A DNA stretch of 64,000 nt. It comes from Bacteroidaceae bacterium (GTDB lineage: Bacteria > Bacteroidota > Bacteroidia > Bacteroidales > Bacteroidaceae). The stretch spans positions 1-64,000 of the forward strand of contig JAFRTL010000008.1 in the NCBI GenBank assembly GCA_017427065.1, read 5' to 3'. Position numbers and translations under genes: made by a program. Shown piece after piece: positions 32,758 to 41,979 of this stretch. The notes beneath the pieces were generated by a model, which saw only the letters and a program-made list of their open reading frames with translations, had not been told where the DNA came from and made no database searches. Positions within the stretch are counted from its first letter, which is position 1. Each line of letters opens with the position of its first letter.

Positions 32758-33819
32758 TTAGATCCCCATACATTCGCGATAGAAGTCGAAAGTTTCGAAG
32801 ATTGTCTCTTGATTTGCCGTTTGATCGATGCAGATATCACCTACGTCTTTCAGCAAAGTGAAGTTGATAATTCCTGATGTATTCTTTTTGTCATGCTTCA
32901 TGTATTCGTAGAGCAAGGGGTATTCCTTACAAGTGAAATAGAAGGCTCCATAGTTCTCCTTGACGAATTGTATCACCATGCGCAACACTTCCTTGGAGAA
33001 TCCTAGTTTCATAAAGGAAAGATAAAGCTCACAAACCAATCCCCATGCCACTGCATAACCATGTAGGACGGGCTTTTCCTGGTGTAATGCCCATGCTTCA
33101 AAAGCATGTCCGAAAGAGTGTCCCAAATTAAGAGCCTTTCTGATACCTTGCTCTTTAGGGTCTATTTCTACGATATGCTCCTTCACAGAAACAGACTTCC
33201 AGACCATTTCCTTCAATTGGTCATAATCTATCTCATCCGTATTAAATGCCAATAGTTCATTGAGCGTTTGTTTGTCACTGATGAGACCATGTTTAAGCAT
33301 CTCTGCATATCCGGAAAAGAAATTGGCATCATCCAGAGTTCTTAGAAAGTTGGTATCCAATATGACACTACTGGCAGGAGCGAATGCTCCGATCTCATTC
33401 TTCAATCCATTGAAGTTGATGCCTGTTTTTCCGCCCACTGCCGCGTCGACCATAGAAAGTAGGGTGGTAGGTATATTTATATAAGGTATACCACGTTTGA
33501 AGGTGGCGGCTGCAAATCCACCTAAATCGGTAACCATCCCACCACCTAAATTAATTAATAAGGAATGGCGACTGGCTCCGTGATTGCTTAACTCCATCCA
33601 TACGTGTGCTAACGAATCAAGTTCCTTATGCGCATCGCCAGCTTCAATGATAATTTCATAGGCATCTTTCATACAAGAAAAGGTCTTGATAAGAGGCTGA
33701 CATAGCTGATGCGTATTTTTGTCAGTTAGCAAAAATAATTTATCTAACTTAAAACGTAGAATGGCCTCAGAAAGACTATGCTCTAAGTTTTGGCAGTTTA
33801 TGATTTCTTGTTTGGTCAT
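32758..33819 (-). CDS. aroB: 3-dehydroquinate synthase
   Basis: It converts DAHP to 3-dehydroquinate, the second shikimate-pathway step, with NAD and a divalent metal. Motifs are INLGGGMVTDLGGF and FKRGIPYINIPTTLLSMVDAAVGGKTGIN (written in two parts: FKRGIPYINIPTT and MVDAAVGGKTGIN), and the metal-binding His segments LNLGHSFGHAFE and LHGYAVAWG. Length (353 aa) is normal. The ATG at 33819 (MTKQEIINCQN) was preferred over one eight codons upstream because the latter lies in the promoter. It is divergent from a small membrane protein gene and overlaps no other gene. Confidence 0.95.
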   Translation of the reverse strand: MTKQEIINCQNLEHSLSEAILRFKLDKLFLLTDKNTHQLCQPLIKTFSCMKDAYEIIIEAGDAHKELDSLAHVWMELSNHGASRHSLLINLGGGMVTDLGGFAAATFKRGIPYINIPTTLLSMVDAAVGGKTGINFNGLKNEIGAFAPASSVILDTNFLRTLDDANFFSGYAEMLKHGLISDKQTLNELLAFNTDEIDYDQLKEMVWKSVSVKEHIVEIDPKEQGIRKALNLGHSFGHAFEAWALHQEKPVLHGYAVAWGLVCELYLSFMKLGFSKEVLRMVIQFVKENYGAFYFTCKEYPLLYEYMKHDKKNTSGIINFTLLKDVGDICIDQTANQETIFETFDFYRECMGI

Positions 33820-33840
33820 AATTTGAATGTTTTTGTGTTG

Positions 33841-33876
33841 CAAAAATAGGAATTACAAAGCAAATATGTAACTTTG
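33841..33876. promoter_or_regulatory. divergent promoters between aroB and a membrane protein gene
   Basis: CAAAAATA at 33841-33848 is a leftward -7 box (TATTTTTG) for aroB, and TAACTTTG at 33869-33876 is a rightward box for the gene at 33895. Both give leaders of about 15-20 nt. Confidence 0.6.
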
Positions 33877-33894
33877 CAACAAAAGATTTAAGAT

Positions 33895-34302
33895 ATGAAA
33901 GCATTATTACCTGTTTTTTGTCGTCCATTGGGCTATGCTATCATAGCTTTGGCCGTATTCATGCCGTTTATCCTCTACTTTATGGGGAAGGTTACCGATG
34001 CCAATCTGGTTTTTTACAAGGAATGTTCCAAGCTCTTGATGATGATGGGCTGTCTGATGATTATTTTTGCCTTCTCCAAGGATGAAACCAGAGAAATCGA
34101 ACAAGGTAGAAACCGTGCTGTACGCAATGCTATTTTCTTTACCGTATTGATCTTATTTTGTAATATGGTGTATAGAGTATATGTTGGCGACATAACTTCA
34201 GTAGATTCATCCACATTCCTTATTTTCCTGATTGCAAATGTGCTTTGTGTGGAATATGAAATAAACAGAGTCCGGATAAGGAATCTTTTCAAACGGTCAT
34301 AA
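33895..34302 (+). CDS. conserved hypothetical four-helix membrane protein
   Basis: This 135-aa protein has four hydrophobic helices (about 12-32, 45-62, 78-96 and 105-123) and charged loops (KDETREIEQGRNRAVRN at about 62-78). It ends with a basic tail (NRVRIRNLFKRS). No signal peptide or known family is recognised. It stands between aroB (divergent) and the outer membrane barrel gene, with its own -7 box. The short spacer to the next gene lacks a clear terminator. Confidence 0.7.
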   Translation: MKALLPVFCRPLGYAIIALAVFMPFILYFMGKVTDANLVFYKECSKLLMMMGCLMIIFAFSKDETREIEQGRNRAVRNAIFFTVLILFCNMVYRVYVGDITSVDSSTFLIFLIANVLCVEYEINRVRIRNLFKRS

Positions 34303-34356
34303 TTTTTAATAAAAACCGACCAAGCTATTAAACCTTTTGTCGTTTTCTCTATCAAA

Positions 34357-37353
34357 ATGAGAAAACGATCAAATAACAGTATGAAAAAGATTAACAGAAG
34401 TATTATGAGAAGATTTTTGCACGTGATGGTATTGCTGATGATAGCAATAGTAGCACAAGCGCAGAATAATACAAGTACAGTTGCTGGACAAGTACTTGAT
34501 TCGGATAGTAAAGAGCCAGTTTCACAAGCCAATGTCCGATTGTTGTCATTGCCCGATAGTACGTATGTTGGAGGTGCTGCTACCACCAATAATGGCTATT
34601 TTGCCTTGCAGCGTGTAGCACCAGGCAATTACGTGCTGAAGGTAACATTTATCGGGTATAAGGATATGATTCATCCTCTGAAACTTACCCAAGATACAGG
34701 AGATATCAATGTGGGACAGATTTCTTTGGAACCTGATTCCAAACTTCTTTCAGAAGCAGTGGTAACAGCTGAGGTTGCTAAGGTGCAAGCTATCGAAGAT
34801 ACCTTGGTTTACAATGCAGCTGCCTATCGTGTTTCTGAGGGTGCCATGCTCGAGGAATTGGTAAGGAAGCTTCCTGGTGCAGAAGTGGATTCTGAAGGCA
34901 ATGTCAAGGTTAACGGAAAGGAAGTGAAGAAGATCATGGTGAATGGTAAGGAGTTCTTCGGAGGTGATGTGGCAACTGGTTTGAAGAACCTTCCTGTGGA
35001 CATGGTGGAGAATGTCAAGACATACGATCGTCAGTCGGATATGGCACGAGTGACGGGCATTGAAGACGGAGAAGAAGAGACCGTTTTGGATCTGACTGTA
35101 AAGAAGGGTATGAATCAAGGTTGGTTTGGTAATATCGATCTTGGCGCAGGTAATCATAACCGCTATACTAGCCGTGCCATGGTGAATCGTTTTTACGACA
35201 GTTCACAAATGTCTCTTATCGGGTCTGCCAATAACGTTAATGATCGTGGCTTTGGTGGAGGTGGAGGCTTTGGTGGGGGTGGAGGCTTTGGCCGTCAGAA
35301 TCAAGGTCTTACTGCAACAAAGACCGTAGGTATCAGTTTTGCTACAGAAGTCAAGAATTTAGAGCTTGGTGGTAGCGCCCGTTACAATTATCGTGATAAT
35401 GATGCAATCACTATCGGACAGACAGAGAATATCCTGCCAAAAGGTAGTACATTCGTCAATTCCAATTCTTACTCTGGCAATGGCAACAAATCATTTAATG
35501 CTGATTTCCGTTTGGAATGGAAGCCTAATGATTTAACTAATATCCAGTTGAGGCCTAACTTCTCTATAGGTAAAACGGGCAGGTCTTCTGAGACTCTACA
35601 AGGTACTTTCAACTCTGATCCGTTTGAGATCGTAGATAATCCAAACGATTATTTGGACTTCAATGCGCTTAATGTAGATCCTCTGCGAGCCATTCGTATT
35701 AATGCTCAGAATAATGAAAGTTTGAATGATGGCAAGAGTCTGTCTACAAATACCACACTGCAAGTAAATCGTCGATTGAATGATTCTGGAAGAAACATCA
35801 CTTTCCGTGGTCAATTCCGTTATGGAGACAATGAGAGCGACCAATTTACGCAGAACCTTACGCGCTATTATCAGTTGATTGGTTCTTCTGGTCAGGATTC
35901 AACGTTGATCAGAAACCAGTATATCTCATCACCAAACAAGACGACTAGTTTGATGGGACAGCTTACTTATAGTGAGCCAATCGCTAATCAGGTTTATCTG
36001 CAATTCAGCTATCAGTTGACTTATGGGTATCAGGACAATGATCGTACTACTTACGATTTGGCTAAGTTCCCTTGGAGTATAGGACAGCCTTTGCCAAGTA
36101 ATTATCAGACTGCTGTCATTGATAGTTTGGGTAAGTATGCGGAGTATAGGTACTACAATCACGATGCAATGGTGGCTTTGCGTGTAGTAAGAGATGCTTA
36201 TCAGTTTACAGCAGGTATGTCATTCCAACCACAGCATACCAATCTGTCTTACAAGCGTGGCAACTATATGACAGACACGGTACGCAATGTGTTCAACTTC
36301 GCTCCTAATGTGGATCTGCGTTTGAGATTCTCAAAGGTTAGCCAGTTGCGCTTGACATATCGAGGAAGTAGTTCACAACCAAGTATGGAGAATCTGCTCC
36401 CTATTGTGGATAATTCAAACCCAATGAATATCCAAGTGGGTAACCCTGGTTTGAAGCCTTCTTTCTCACATAATGTACAGGCTTTCTTCAATACCTTCGA
36501 TGCAGAGCATCAGCGTAGTATCATCGTGAATGCGAACTTCAATACTACACAGAACAGCATCAGTAACAGTCGTATCTATAACGAATCCACTGGTGGATGG
36601 ACAACGACGCCAAAGAATATCAATGGCAACTGGAGTGCGATGGGTATGTTTGGTTTCAATACAGCGCTGAAAAACCAAAAGTTCACCATCAGCACATTCA
36701 CTAATCTTAATTATGTGAACAGTGTGGCTTATCTGACAGATAATACTACAAAGATTGAGGATAAAAACACTACCACCAATACAACAATTAGTGAACGACT
36801 TAATGGTGCTTATCGTAACAGTTGGTTTGAGTTTGGTATTAATGGCAATATCAATTACACCATGGAGCGCAATAAGTTGAACAGTTCTTTAAATCAGGAG
36901 CCTTACACCTATTCATATGGCGCTAACCTCTCATTGACACTTCCTTGGAACATGACTATTTCTACAGATATCAATAATCAGAGCCGTAGAGGTTATACGG
37001 ATAAGAGCATGAATCGTGATGAACTGATTTGGAATGCTCAGATTGCTCAGCCTCTCTTGAAGGGTTCAGCTTCTTTGAGCTTCGAGATGTACGATATCCT
37101 GCATAAGCAAAGCAATATCAGCCGTTCATTCAATGCCAGCATGCGTTCTGTTTCCAGTTATAATGCTATCAACAGCTACTTCTTGGTACACTTCATCTAT
37201 CGTCTGAATGTCTTTAAAGGACAGCAGCAACAGCGTGGGAGAGGCCGTGGTGGCTTTGGCGGTCCTGGTGGTCCTGGTGGCGAAGGCGGTGGTGGTTTCC
37301 GTCCTGGTGGTGGCTTCCCAGGAGGAGGTGGTGGCCGTCCTGGTGGTCGCTGA
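34357..37353 (+). CDS. TonB-receptor-like outer membrane beta-barrel protein with Gly/Arg-rich tail
   Basis: This 998-aa outer membrane protein has a signal peptide (RRFLHVMVLLMIAIVAQAQ). It then has a carboxypeptidase-regulatory-like beta domain (STVAGQVLDSDSKEPVSQA, about 45-125) and a plug-like segment (about 150-265, with LVRKLPGAEVDSEGNVKVNG and VENVKTYDR). The long beta-barrel has many aromatic-terminated strands, of the OMP_b-brl_3 type. A GGGGFGGGGGFG loop lies near residue 305. The C-terminus departs from the usual aromatic end: after FIYRLNVFKGQQQ come about 40 residues almost only of G, R, P and F. No SusD partner is adjacent, so a nutrient cannot be named. The start may be any of three close ATGs; the first is given. 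Confidence 0.85.
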   Translation: MRKRSNNSMKKINRSIMRRFLHVMVLLMIAIVAQAQNNTSTVAGQVLDSDSKEPVSQANVRLLSLPDSTYVGGAATTNNGYFALQRVAPGNYVLKVTFIGYKDMIHPLKLTQDTGDINVGQISLEPDSKLLSEAVVTAEVAKVQAIEDTLVYNAAAYRVSEGAMLEELVRKLPGAEVDSEGNVKVNGKEVKKIMVNGKEFFGGDVATGLKNLPVDMVENVKTYDRQSDMARVTGIEDGEEETVLDLTVKKGMNQGWFGNIDLGAGNHNRYTSRAMVNRFYDSSQMSLIGSANNVNDRGFGGGGGFGGGGGFGRQNQGLTATKTVGISFATEVKNLELGGSARYNYRDNDAITIGQTENILPKGSTFVNSNSYSGNGNKSFNADFRLEWKPNDLTNIQLRPNFSIGKTGRSSETLQGTFNSDPFEIVDNPNDYLDFNALNVDPLRAIRINAQNNESLNDGKSLSTNTTLQVNRRLNDSGRNITFRGQFRYGDNESDQFTQNLTRYYQLIGSSGQDSTLIRNQYISSPNKTTSLMGQLTYSEPIANQVYLQFSYQLTYGYQDNDRTTYDLAKFPWSIGQPLPSNYQTAVIDSLGKYAEYRYYNHDAMVALRVVRDAYQFTAGMSFQPQHTNLSYKRGNYMTDTVRNVFNFAPNVDLRLRFSKVSQLRLTYRGSSSQPSMENLLPIVDNSNPMNIQVGNPGLKPSFSHNVQAFFNTFDAEHQRSIIVNANFNTTQNSISNSRIYNESTGGWTTTPKNINGNWSAMGMFGFNTALKNQKFTISTFTNLNYVNSVAYLTDNTTKIEDKNTTTNTTISERLNGAYRNSWFEFGINGNINYTMERNKLNSSLNQEPYTYSYGANLSLTLPWNMTISTDINNQSRRGYTDKSMNRDELIWNAQIAQPLLKGSASLSFEMYDILHKQSNISRSFNASMRSVSSYNAINSYFLVHFIYRLNVFKGQQQQRGRGRGGFGGPGGPGGEGGGGFRPGGGFPGGGGGRPGGR

Positions 37354-37384
37354 TAGAAATATCTTCACAATGTGGTCAAATTAT

Positions 37385-37426
37385 ATGTCCACAGTTATGA
37401 ACATTTATGTCCATAACTGTGGACAT
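37385..37426. terminator. 15-bp inverted repeat downstream of the barrel gene
   Basis: ATGTCCACAGTTATG (37385-37399) and its exact complement CATAACTGTGGACAT (37412-37426) form a hairpin with a 12-nt loop. Further half-copies (TTCATAATGGTGGGCAT) follow, ending in TTTTTG. It could terminate the barrel gene transcript, though the T-run is 20 bp after the stem. The words recur often enough to be a small repeat cluster as well. Confidence 0.55.
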
Positions 37427-37502
37427 TAATGTTCATAATGGTGGGCATTTTTGAGAATGGTTAAAAAATCCATCGTTATAGCTGTTTTTTATTTTTTCAT
37501 TG

Positions 37503-37510
37503 TATCTTTG
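37503..37510 (+). promoter_or_regulatory. -7 box for cls
   Basis: TATCTTTG lies 30 bp before the cls ATG. The -33 position is T-rich without a clean TTTG. Confidence 0.55.
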
Positions 37511-37539
37511 TTAGTTGCAATAAAGAAGAAACCGTTTTT

Positions 37540-38979
37540 ATGTTAGCTTTAGCTGTCAACATATCACAAATTCTATCCACCACATTTAATGTATTATATG
37601 TGTTGGCCATTCTCAGCGTCATCATCTTGTTGGTGCTGGAGAATCGGAATCCTGTTAAGACAGTATCCTGGATATTGGTCATTACCTTCCTTCCTGTCAT
37701 TGGATTGATATTGTATCTATACTTTGGCAGAGACCATCGCAGACAAAAGAAGATAAGTCGTCGTAGTTATAGTCGCTTGATGAGTAAGCCTCGTGCAGAA
37801 TATCTGGCACAAGAATCTGTGGTTGTCCCGCCTGATTATAGGCGTTTGGTGATGCTATTCCAAAACATAGATCAGTCTTTTCCTTTCGGAGGCAATCGAG
37901 TGGAAACCTATATAGATGGCGAGTCCATGCTCAGTGCGTTGATTGAAGAAATAAGAAAGGCAGAAAACCATATTCACATGGAATATTACATCTTTAATGA
38001 TGATGAAGTGGGAAATATGGTTCTGGATGTGCTGAAGGAAAAAGTGAAGGAGGGAGTCCATGTGCGTGTCATCTATGATGATGTGGGTTGTTGGCATGTT
38101 CCTTCGAAGTTCTTTCGGAAAATGAGCGATGCTGGTATAGAAGTACGAGGTTTCTTGAAGGTTCATTTCCCATTTTTCTCAGGAAGGGTAAATTACCGTA
38201 ATCATCGAAAGCTGACAGTGATCGATGGAAAGGTGGGATTTGTCGGAGGAATGAATCTCGCAGATAGGTATGTGAAAGGCGTGAAATGGGGCAATTGGCG
38301 TGATACACATCTGAAGATAGAGGGAAAGGCTGTACATGGCTTGCAAACAACCTTCTTGATGGATTGGTATTTTGTAGATCAGAAGTTGCTGACTTCTTCG
38401 GAGTATTTCCCCAAACTGATGGATGTTGGTAGCTCTGTGGCGCAAATAGTGACCAGTGAACCCACTTCTCAATGGCCTGACATTATGCAAGGCTTGGTGA
38501 AAGCCATCACAGGAGCACGGAAGTATTTTTATGTGCAAACGCCATATTTCCTTCCTACAGAGCCTGTGCTTTTTGCCTTACAAACAGCAGCTTTAGCAGG
38601 TGTAGATGTACGATTGATGATACCAAAGAAATCAGATACAGTCTTGCCTCATTTAGGTACGCTATCCTATTTGCGAGATGTTCTTCAAGCAGGTGTGAAA
38701 GTTTATCAATATCAAAAAGGATTCATTCACTCCAAACTCATGGTATCCGATGATGTATTGGTGTCTGTTGGATCCACCAATATGGATTTCCGTAGTTTCG
38801 AGCATAATTTTGAGGTAAATGCGTTCGTATATGATAAGGAATTTGCACAACAGATGAAGCAGGTCTTTATAGACGATCAAGCGGATACTGTGCAAGTCTC
38901 ATTGAAAGAATGGAAAAAGAGACCTTGGTGGGAAAGATTGATGGAAGGTACTATCCGACTGATGGCTCCGTTACTATAA
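37540..38979 (+). CDS. cls: cardiolipin synthase (phospholipase D family)
   Basis: It makes cardiolipin at the inner membrane, in most bacteria by joining two phosphatidylglycerols. Two N-terminal membrane helices (about 12-36 and 43-62) are followed by two PLD domains with HxKxxxxD motifs: HRKLTVID (near 226) and HSKLMVSD (near 402), each followed by the Gly-Gly/Ser-x-N segments (GGMNLADRY, GSTNMDFRS). The 479-aa length is typical of ClsA. With psd/pssA and cdsA, this window carries several main phospholipid steps. The next gene starts 14 bp downstream and may be co-transcribed. Confidence 0.93.
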   Translation: MLALAVNISQILSTTFNVLYVLAILSVIILLVLENRNPVKTVSWILVITFLPVIGLILYLYFGRDHRRQKKISRRSYSRLMSKPRAEYLAQESVVVPPDYRRLVMLFQNIDQSFPFGGNRVETYIDGESMLSALIEEIRKAENHIHMEYYIFNDDEVGNMVLDVLKEKVKEGVHVRVIYDDVGCWHVPSKFFRKMSDAGIEVRGFLKVHFPFFSGRVNYRNHRKLTVIDGKVGFVGGMNLADRYVKGVKWGNWRDTHLKIEGKAVHGLQTTFLMDWYFVDQKLLTSSEYFPKLMDVGSSVAQIVTSEPTSQWPDIMQGLVKAITGARKYFYVQTPYFLPTEPVLFALQTAALAGVDVRLMIPKKSDTVLPHLGTLSYLRDVLQAGVKVYQYQKGFIHSKLMVSDDVLVSVGSTNMDFRSFEHNFEVNAFVYDKEFAQQMKQVFIDDQADTVQVSLKEWKKRPWWERLMEGTIRLMAPLL

Positions 38980-38993
38980 TGAATTGAAATAAA

Positions 38994-39914
38994 ATGAAGA
39001 ATCTGATTGTTGTCTTATTGGCTTTCTCGTGTTTACTGAGTTGTTCTTCACCACAACCACCTCGTCAGAAAGTGGTAGATGAGGGAGGTCTGGGAAAATT
39101 CCCGTCTATAGTGACAGAAGATGCTGCCTTCAAGGGTTATACCATCTATAGACCCGCGGATATTCAGCAAGCGATAACAGAAAAGCCTCTGCCGTTGGTT
39201 ATCTTTGGTAATGGGGGATGTATGAATACGTCTGTCTATTTTGAGAGGTTCCTTAGTGAAATAGCTTCTTTTGGTTATGTAGTCTTAGCTGTAGGGCCTT
39301 ATCATTCAACGATAGAAGAGGCTCAAGCTGATGAGGAGACTTCTGAATGGACAGACTATCATTTGCTTACGGATGCAATGGATCTGATGGAGAAAGCAGT
39401 GAAAGACGAACGTTCAGTCTTTTATAAGGCTGTGGACATGAATAAGGTAGCAGTGATGGGACAGTCGTGCGGAGGATTGCAGGCTTTGGCCGTATCTGGG
39501 GATGCACGTGTTAAGACCACCATTTGTTTGAATAGTGGTGTGATTATTCCTACAGAAGAACAGGCTCAACGTCATTTGAATCTAGTGATTGATAAGTCTG
39601 CATTAAAGAATCTTCATGCACCTATCATATATTTAGTTGGAGGAAAAAACGATATCGCATATGAAAACGCGTTGGATGATTTCCGACGGATAGATCATGT
39701 TTTTGCCGTTATTGCTACAGATGAATCTGGACACATGGGTACCTATGCTGAAGAATTTGGTGGCACTTATGGACAGATTGCTCTTCGATGGTTGGAGTGG
39801 CAGTTACATGGAGAAGAGTGGGCTGAATCTGTCTTTATAGGTGAAGAGTGTATTTGTGCCTATCCGGGTTGGGATGCGCAATTCAAGAATATAGAAAAGT
39901 TGACACTCCCATAA
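38994..39914 (+). CDS. alpha/beta hydrolase lipoprotein
   Basis: This 306-aa protein has a lipobox LLSC (Cys17) followed by SSPQPPRQ. It has an alpha/beta-hydrolase core with the nucleophile elbow VMGQSCGG (GxSxG, near residue 157), an oxyanion-like GNGGC segment near 75, and late acid/His candidates (GGKNDIAYEN, DESGHMG). It resembles dienelactone-hydrolase or cutinase-like esterases, but the substrate is unknown. The last 55 bp overlap the convergent rsmD gene tail to tail. It lies 14 bp after cls. Confidence 0.85.
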   Translation: MKNLIVVLLAFSCLLSCSSPQPPRQKVVDEGGLGKFPSIVTEDAAFKGYTIYRPADIQQAITEKPLPLVIFGNGGCMNTSVYFERFLSEIASFGYVVLAVGPYHSTIEEAQADEETSEWTDYHLLTDAMDLMEKAVKDERSVFYKAVDMNKVAVMGQSCGGLQALAVSGDARVKTTICLNSGVIIPTEEQAQRHLNLVIDKSALKNLHAPIIYLVGGKNDIAYENALDDFRRIDHVFAVIATDESGHMGTYAEEFGGTYGQIALRWLEWQLHGEEWAESVFIGEECICAYPGWDAQFKNIEKLTLP

Positions 39915-40414
39915 GTTCTGCTTTGCTTAAAGAAGGGGTGATTATGGAACTTATGGTCTTTCCCGTGTTCTAAGACGAATAACCCATCTTCCTTCAGTAG
40001 ATGCTTCTCAAAGACAAGGTCTGGAAGTGTGTCCAGTTCTGGGAGAGCATAGGGAGGGTCTGCGAAGATAAAATCAAACTGCATATTGCAGCGTTGGATA
40101 AACTTAAATACATCCGTATTAAGTACGACACTATTGGTCGTTTTCACTTCACGCATCACTTTATTGATGAACTGATAGTGGTCCCTGTCTTTCTCTATAC
40201 TAACTACTTTGTCACAACCTCTAGAAAGGAGTTCTAAACTGATGCTTCCTGTGCCTGCAAAAAGATCCAAAGCAGTCACTCCTTCATTTAAATCTATGAG
40301 ATTGGAGAGCACATTAAAAAGGTTCTCCTTGGCAAAATCGGTTGTTGGACGTGCTTTGAAACTACGTGGAACGTCAAAGTGCCTACCTTTATATATACCA
40401 CTGACGACTCTCAT
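39860..40414 (-). CDS. rsmD: 16S rRNA (guanine966-N2)-methyltransferase
   Basis: It methylates G966 of 16S rRNA using S-adenosylmethionine during small-subunit assembly. The protein starts with the family MRVVSGIYKGR, then shows RPTTDFAKENLFN, the SAM-binding LDLFAGTGSISLELLSRG and the catalytic FADPPYALPEL (DPPY). Length (184 aa) is normal. It is the last gene of an operon with DUF3822, whose stop it overlaps by 4 nt. The C-terminal 55 bp overlap the convergent hydrolase gene. Confidence 0.95.
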   Translation of the reverse strand: MRVVSGIYKGRHFDVPRSFKARPTTDFAKENLFNVLSNLIDLNEGVTALDLFAGTGSISLELLSRGCDKVVSIEKDRDHYQFINKVMREVKTTNSVVLNTDVFKFIQRCNMQFDFIFADPPYALPELDTLPDLVFEKHLLKEDGLFVLEHGKDHKFHNHPFFKQSRTYGSVNFSIFLNCASQPG

Positions 40415-41190
40415 TGAGTGAAGGATTTGATATCAATGTCTGTAGTATTCTCTTCAATAATTACATGCTGCAAGTATTTTTGAAGAATATGAAGTAGCTC
40501 CTCTATATTCGCAAGCTTCCCAGAAATATGTAGTTCATCTTCCTCTTGGTTCATATTTAGACTCTTCCAGCATGCCAAAGAATGAAAGGCAATGTCTGAT
40601 TGTTGGCTGTAAGTTTGTGTATTACTTAGTAGGAGACGTCCCTCATCATAAGCCATCAAGGTACAAATGCTATTGCCTACATGTACAATAAGTTGCTTAT
40701 GATTTTCTATGCCTTTCTTTTTCCCATAATGGTTTAAGAGTGCTGTGGTTTTTGAGTAGAACTTGGCATTGGGATATTTCTCTTGTAAAAATGCCTTAGT
40801 GCTTTGGTCCATGCCGTATAGAACTACAATATTGTTGTTTGATACAACATTATAACCCACAATTTCATTATCCATTTTATGGAAACTATGATAGAAAAAC
40901 TCCTCAGCTTGCTCGTCTTCAAAGAAGTCTAGCGGAATGGTCATTTGTCGGGTATTTTCAAACAGGACATTGACTTTCCCGAATGAGTTATTCAACCATT
41001 CTGTTTGTCTAATTATCTTTTTGAGATTACCGCATTCCGACAAAAGAATGTCTGCCTCTACAAAATAGTTTGAATATGCTTCTTCTGCACTGGTCAAAGG
41101 ATTATAGAGTGAAAAACAAAATCCATCCGCTGTACAGCGGATGGATAATGTATATTGTTCAGATTTCCTGAAATCAGTAGTCTCAATCAT
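40411..41190 (-). CDS. DUF3822 family protein
   Basis: This 259-aa cytoplasmic protein matches DUF3822, found beside rsmD in many Bacteroidales. It starts ETTDFRKSEQYTLSIRCTAD, and has FFYHSFHKMDNEIVGYNVV in the middle and LIVHVGNSICTLMAYDEG near 175. The repeated beta-strand pattern suggests two similar halves. Function is unknown. The ATG at 41190 was chosen because the longer frame adds 22 residues that lie inside the upstream gene. It overlaps rsmD by 4 nt (ATGA), so the two are coupled. Confidence 0.85.
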   Translation of the reverse strand: MIETTDFRKSEQYTLSIRCTADGFCFSLYNPLTSAEEAYSNYFVEADILLSECGNLKKIIRQTEWLNNSFGKVNVLFENTRQMTIPLDFFEDEQAEEFFYHSFHKMDNEIVGYNVVSNNNIVVLYGMDQSTKAFLQEKYPNAKFYSKTTALLNHYGKKKGIENHKQLIVHVGNSICTLMAYDEGRLLLSNTQTYSQQSDIAFHSLACWKSLNMNQEEDELHISGKLANIEELLHILQKYLQHVIIEENTTDIDIKSFTQ

Positions 41191-41209
41191 GTGACTGTTG
41201 CTAGAGGGA

Positions 41210-41884
41210 TTACTCCCAGTTACCAGCATTGTTGTTTGCAGTCTCCAGATCACCAATTTTCAGACCTGCATATCTACCAAGCTGAGTCTGCTCGTCTACC
41301 AGGTTAACGATTTCCTGCTTGTCCAGACCATTCAGGTAAGTGGTGTAAGGAGTTTTCACCTCCAACAGGCAGAATGGAGCACCAGATCTTGCAATTTGAG
41401 TGATAGTATCCATCTCAAACTGAGCACCATTGCCAAAAGGAACAAAACGCAAAGAATCTGCATTGTAACCCTGGCCAAAGAGGGTGTCAACTACAGCAAT
41501 CCAGTTGGTATCACGACGGAAGTTCTGCAAGCCTGCCTCTGCAATAGCCTTAGCATCGCCCTTCTTGATGATATCCATAGCCTTCTTCTCTGTCATACCG
41601 CTTTCCAACTGAGCATCAGAAAGTTCGCCCTGCTTGAATACGAAAGGAATCTTCTCAGTCTTAACAAAGTGAATCAGTGAATCAAAGTTATCGGTGTACT
41701 GCTGATTGTGCAGATTGCGATACTGTTCCTGAGCTTTGCGAATGTCAATCAGACGAGTCTGAACAGCAGCGTCACGAACGTCTTTCTCTTTCTGGAAGTT
41801 GATTGGGCCCATGATACTTGCATAGCAAATGTACACCAGAGCGACAATACAGATGGCTAAAATAGCATTAAATACTGTTTTCAT
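41210..41884 (-). CDS. conserved single-helix membrane protein, first gene of the rsmD operon
   Basis: This 224-aa protein has one N-terminal membrane helix (AILAICIVALVYICYASI), then a helical, charged segment (KEKDVRDAAVQTRLIDIRKAQEQY, written as two parts KEKDVRDAAVQTR and LIDIRKAQEQY). This layout resembles type IV pilin-like or secretin-associated proteins that begin with one helix. The globular domain contains YNADSLRFVPFGNGAQFEMD. No named family is recognised. It is 19 bp upstream of DUF3822, with a consensus -7 box ahead of it. Confidence 0.7.
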   Translation of the reverse strand: MKTVFNAILAICIVALVYICYASIMGPINFQKEKDVRDAAVQTRLIDIRKAQEQYRNLHNQQYTDNFDSLIHFVKTEKIPFVFKQGELSDAQLESGMTEKKAMDIIKKGDAKAIAEAGLQNFRRDTNWIAVVDTLFGQGYNADSLRFVPFGNGAQFEMDTITQIARSGAPFCLLEVKTPYTTYLNGLDKQEIVNLVDEQTQLGRYAGLKIGDLETANNNAGNWE

Positions 41885-41919
41885 GATAAATATGTTTTTT
41901 AATTATTATATTCGCACTG

Positions 41920-41927
41920 CAAAAATA
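41920..41927 (-). promoter_or_regulatory. -7 box for the rsmD operon
   Basis: CAAAAATA read on the minus strand is TATTTTTG, 36 bp before the start at 41884. Confidence 0.55.
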
Positions 41928-41979
41928 AGGGAAATAATTTTAATATTTCTCTTTTAAACGAACTTTTTATGCTTTAAAC

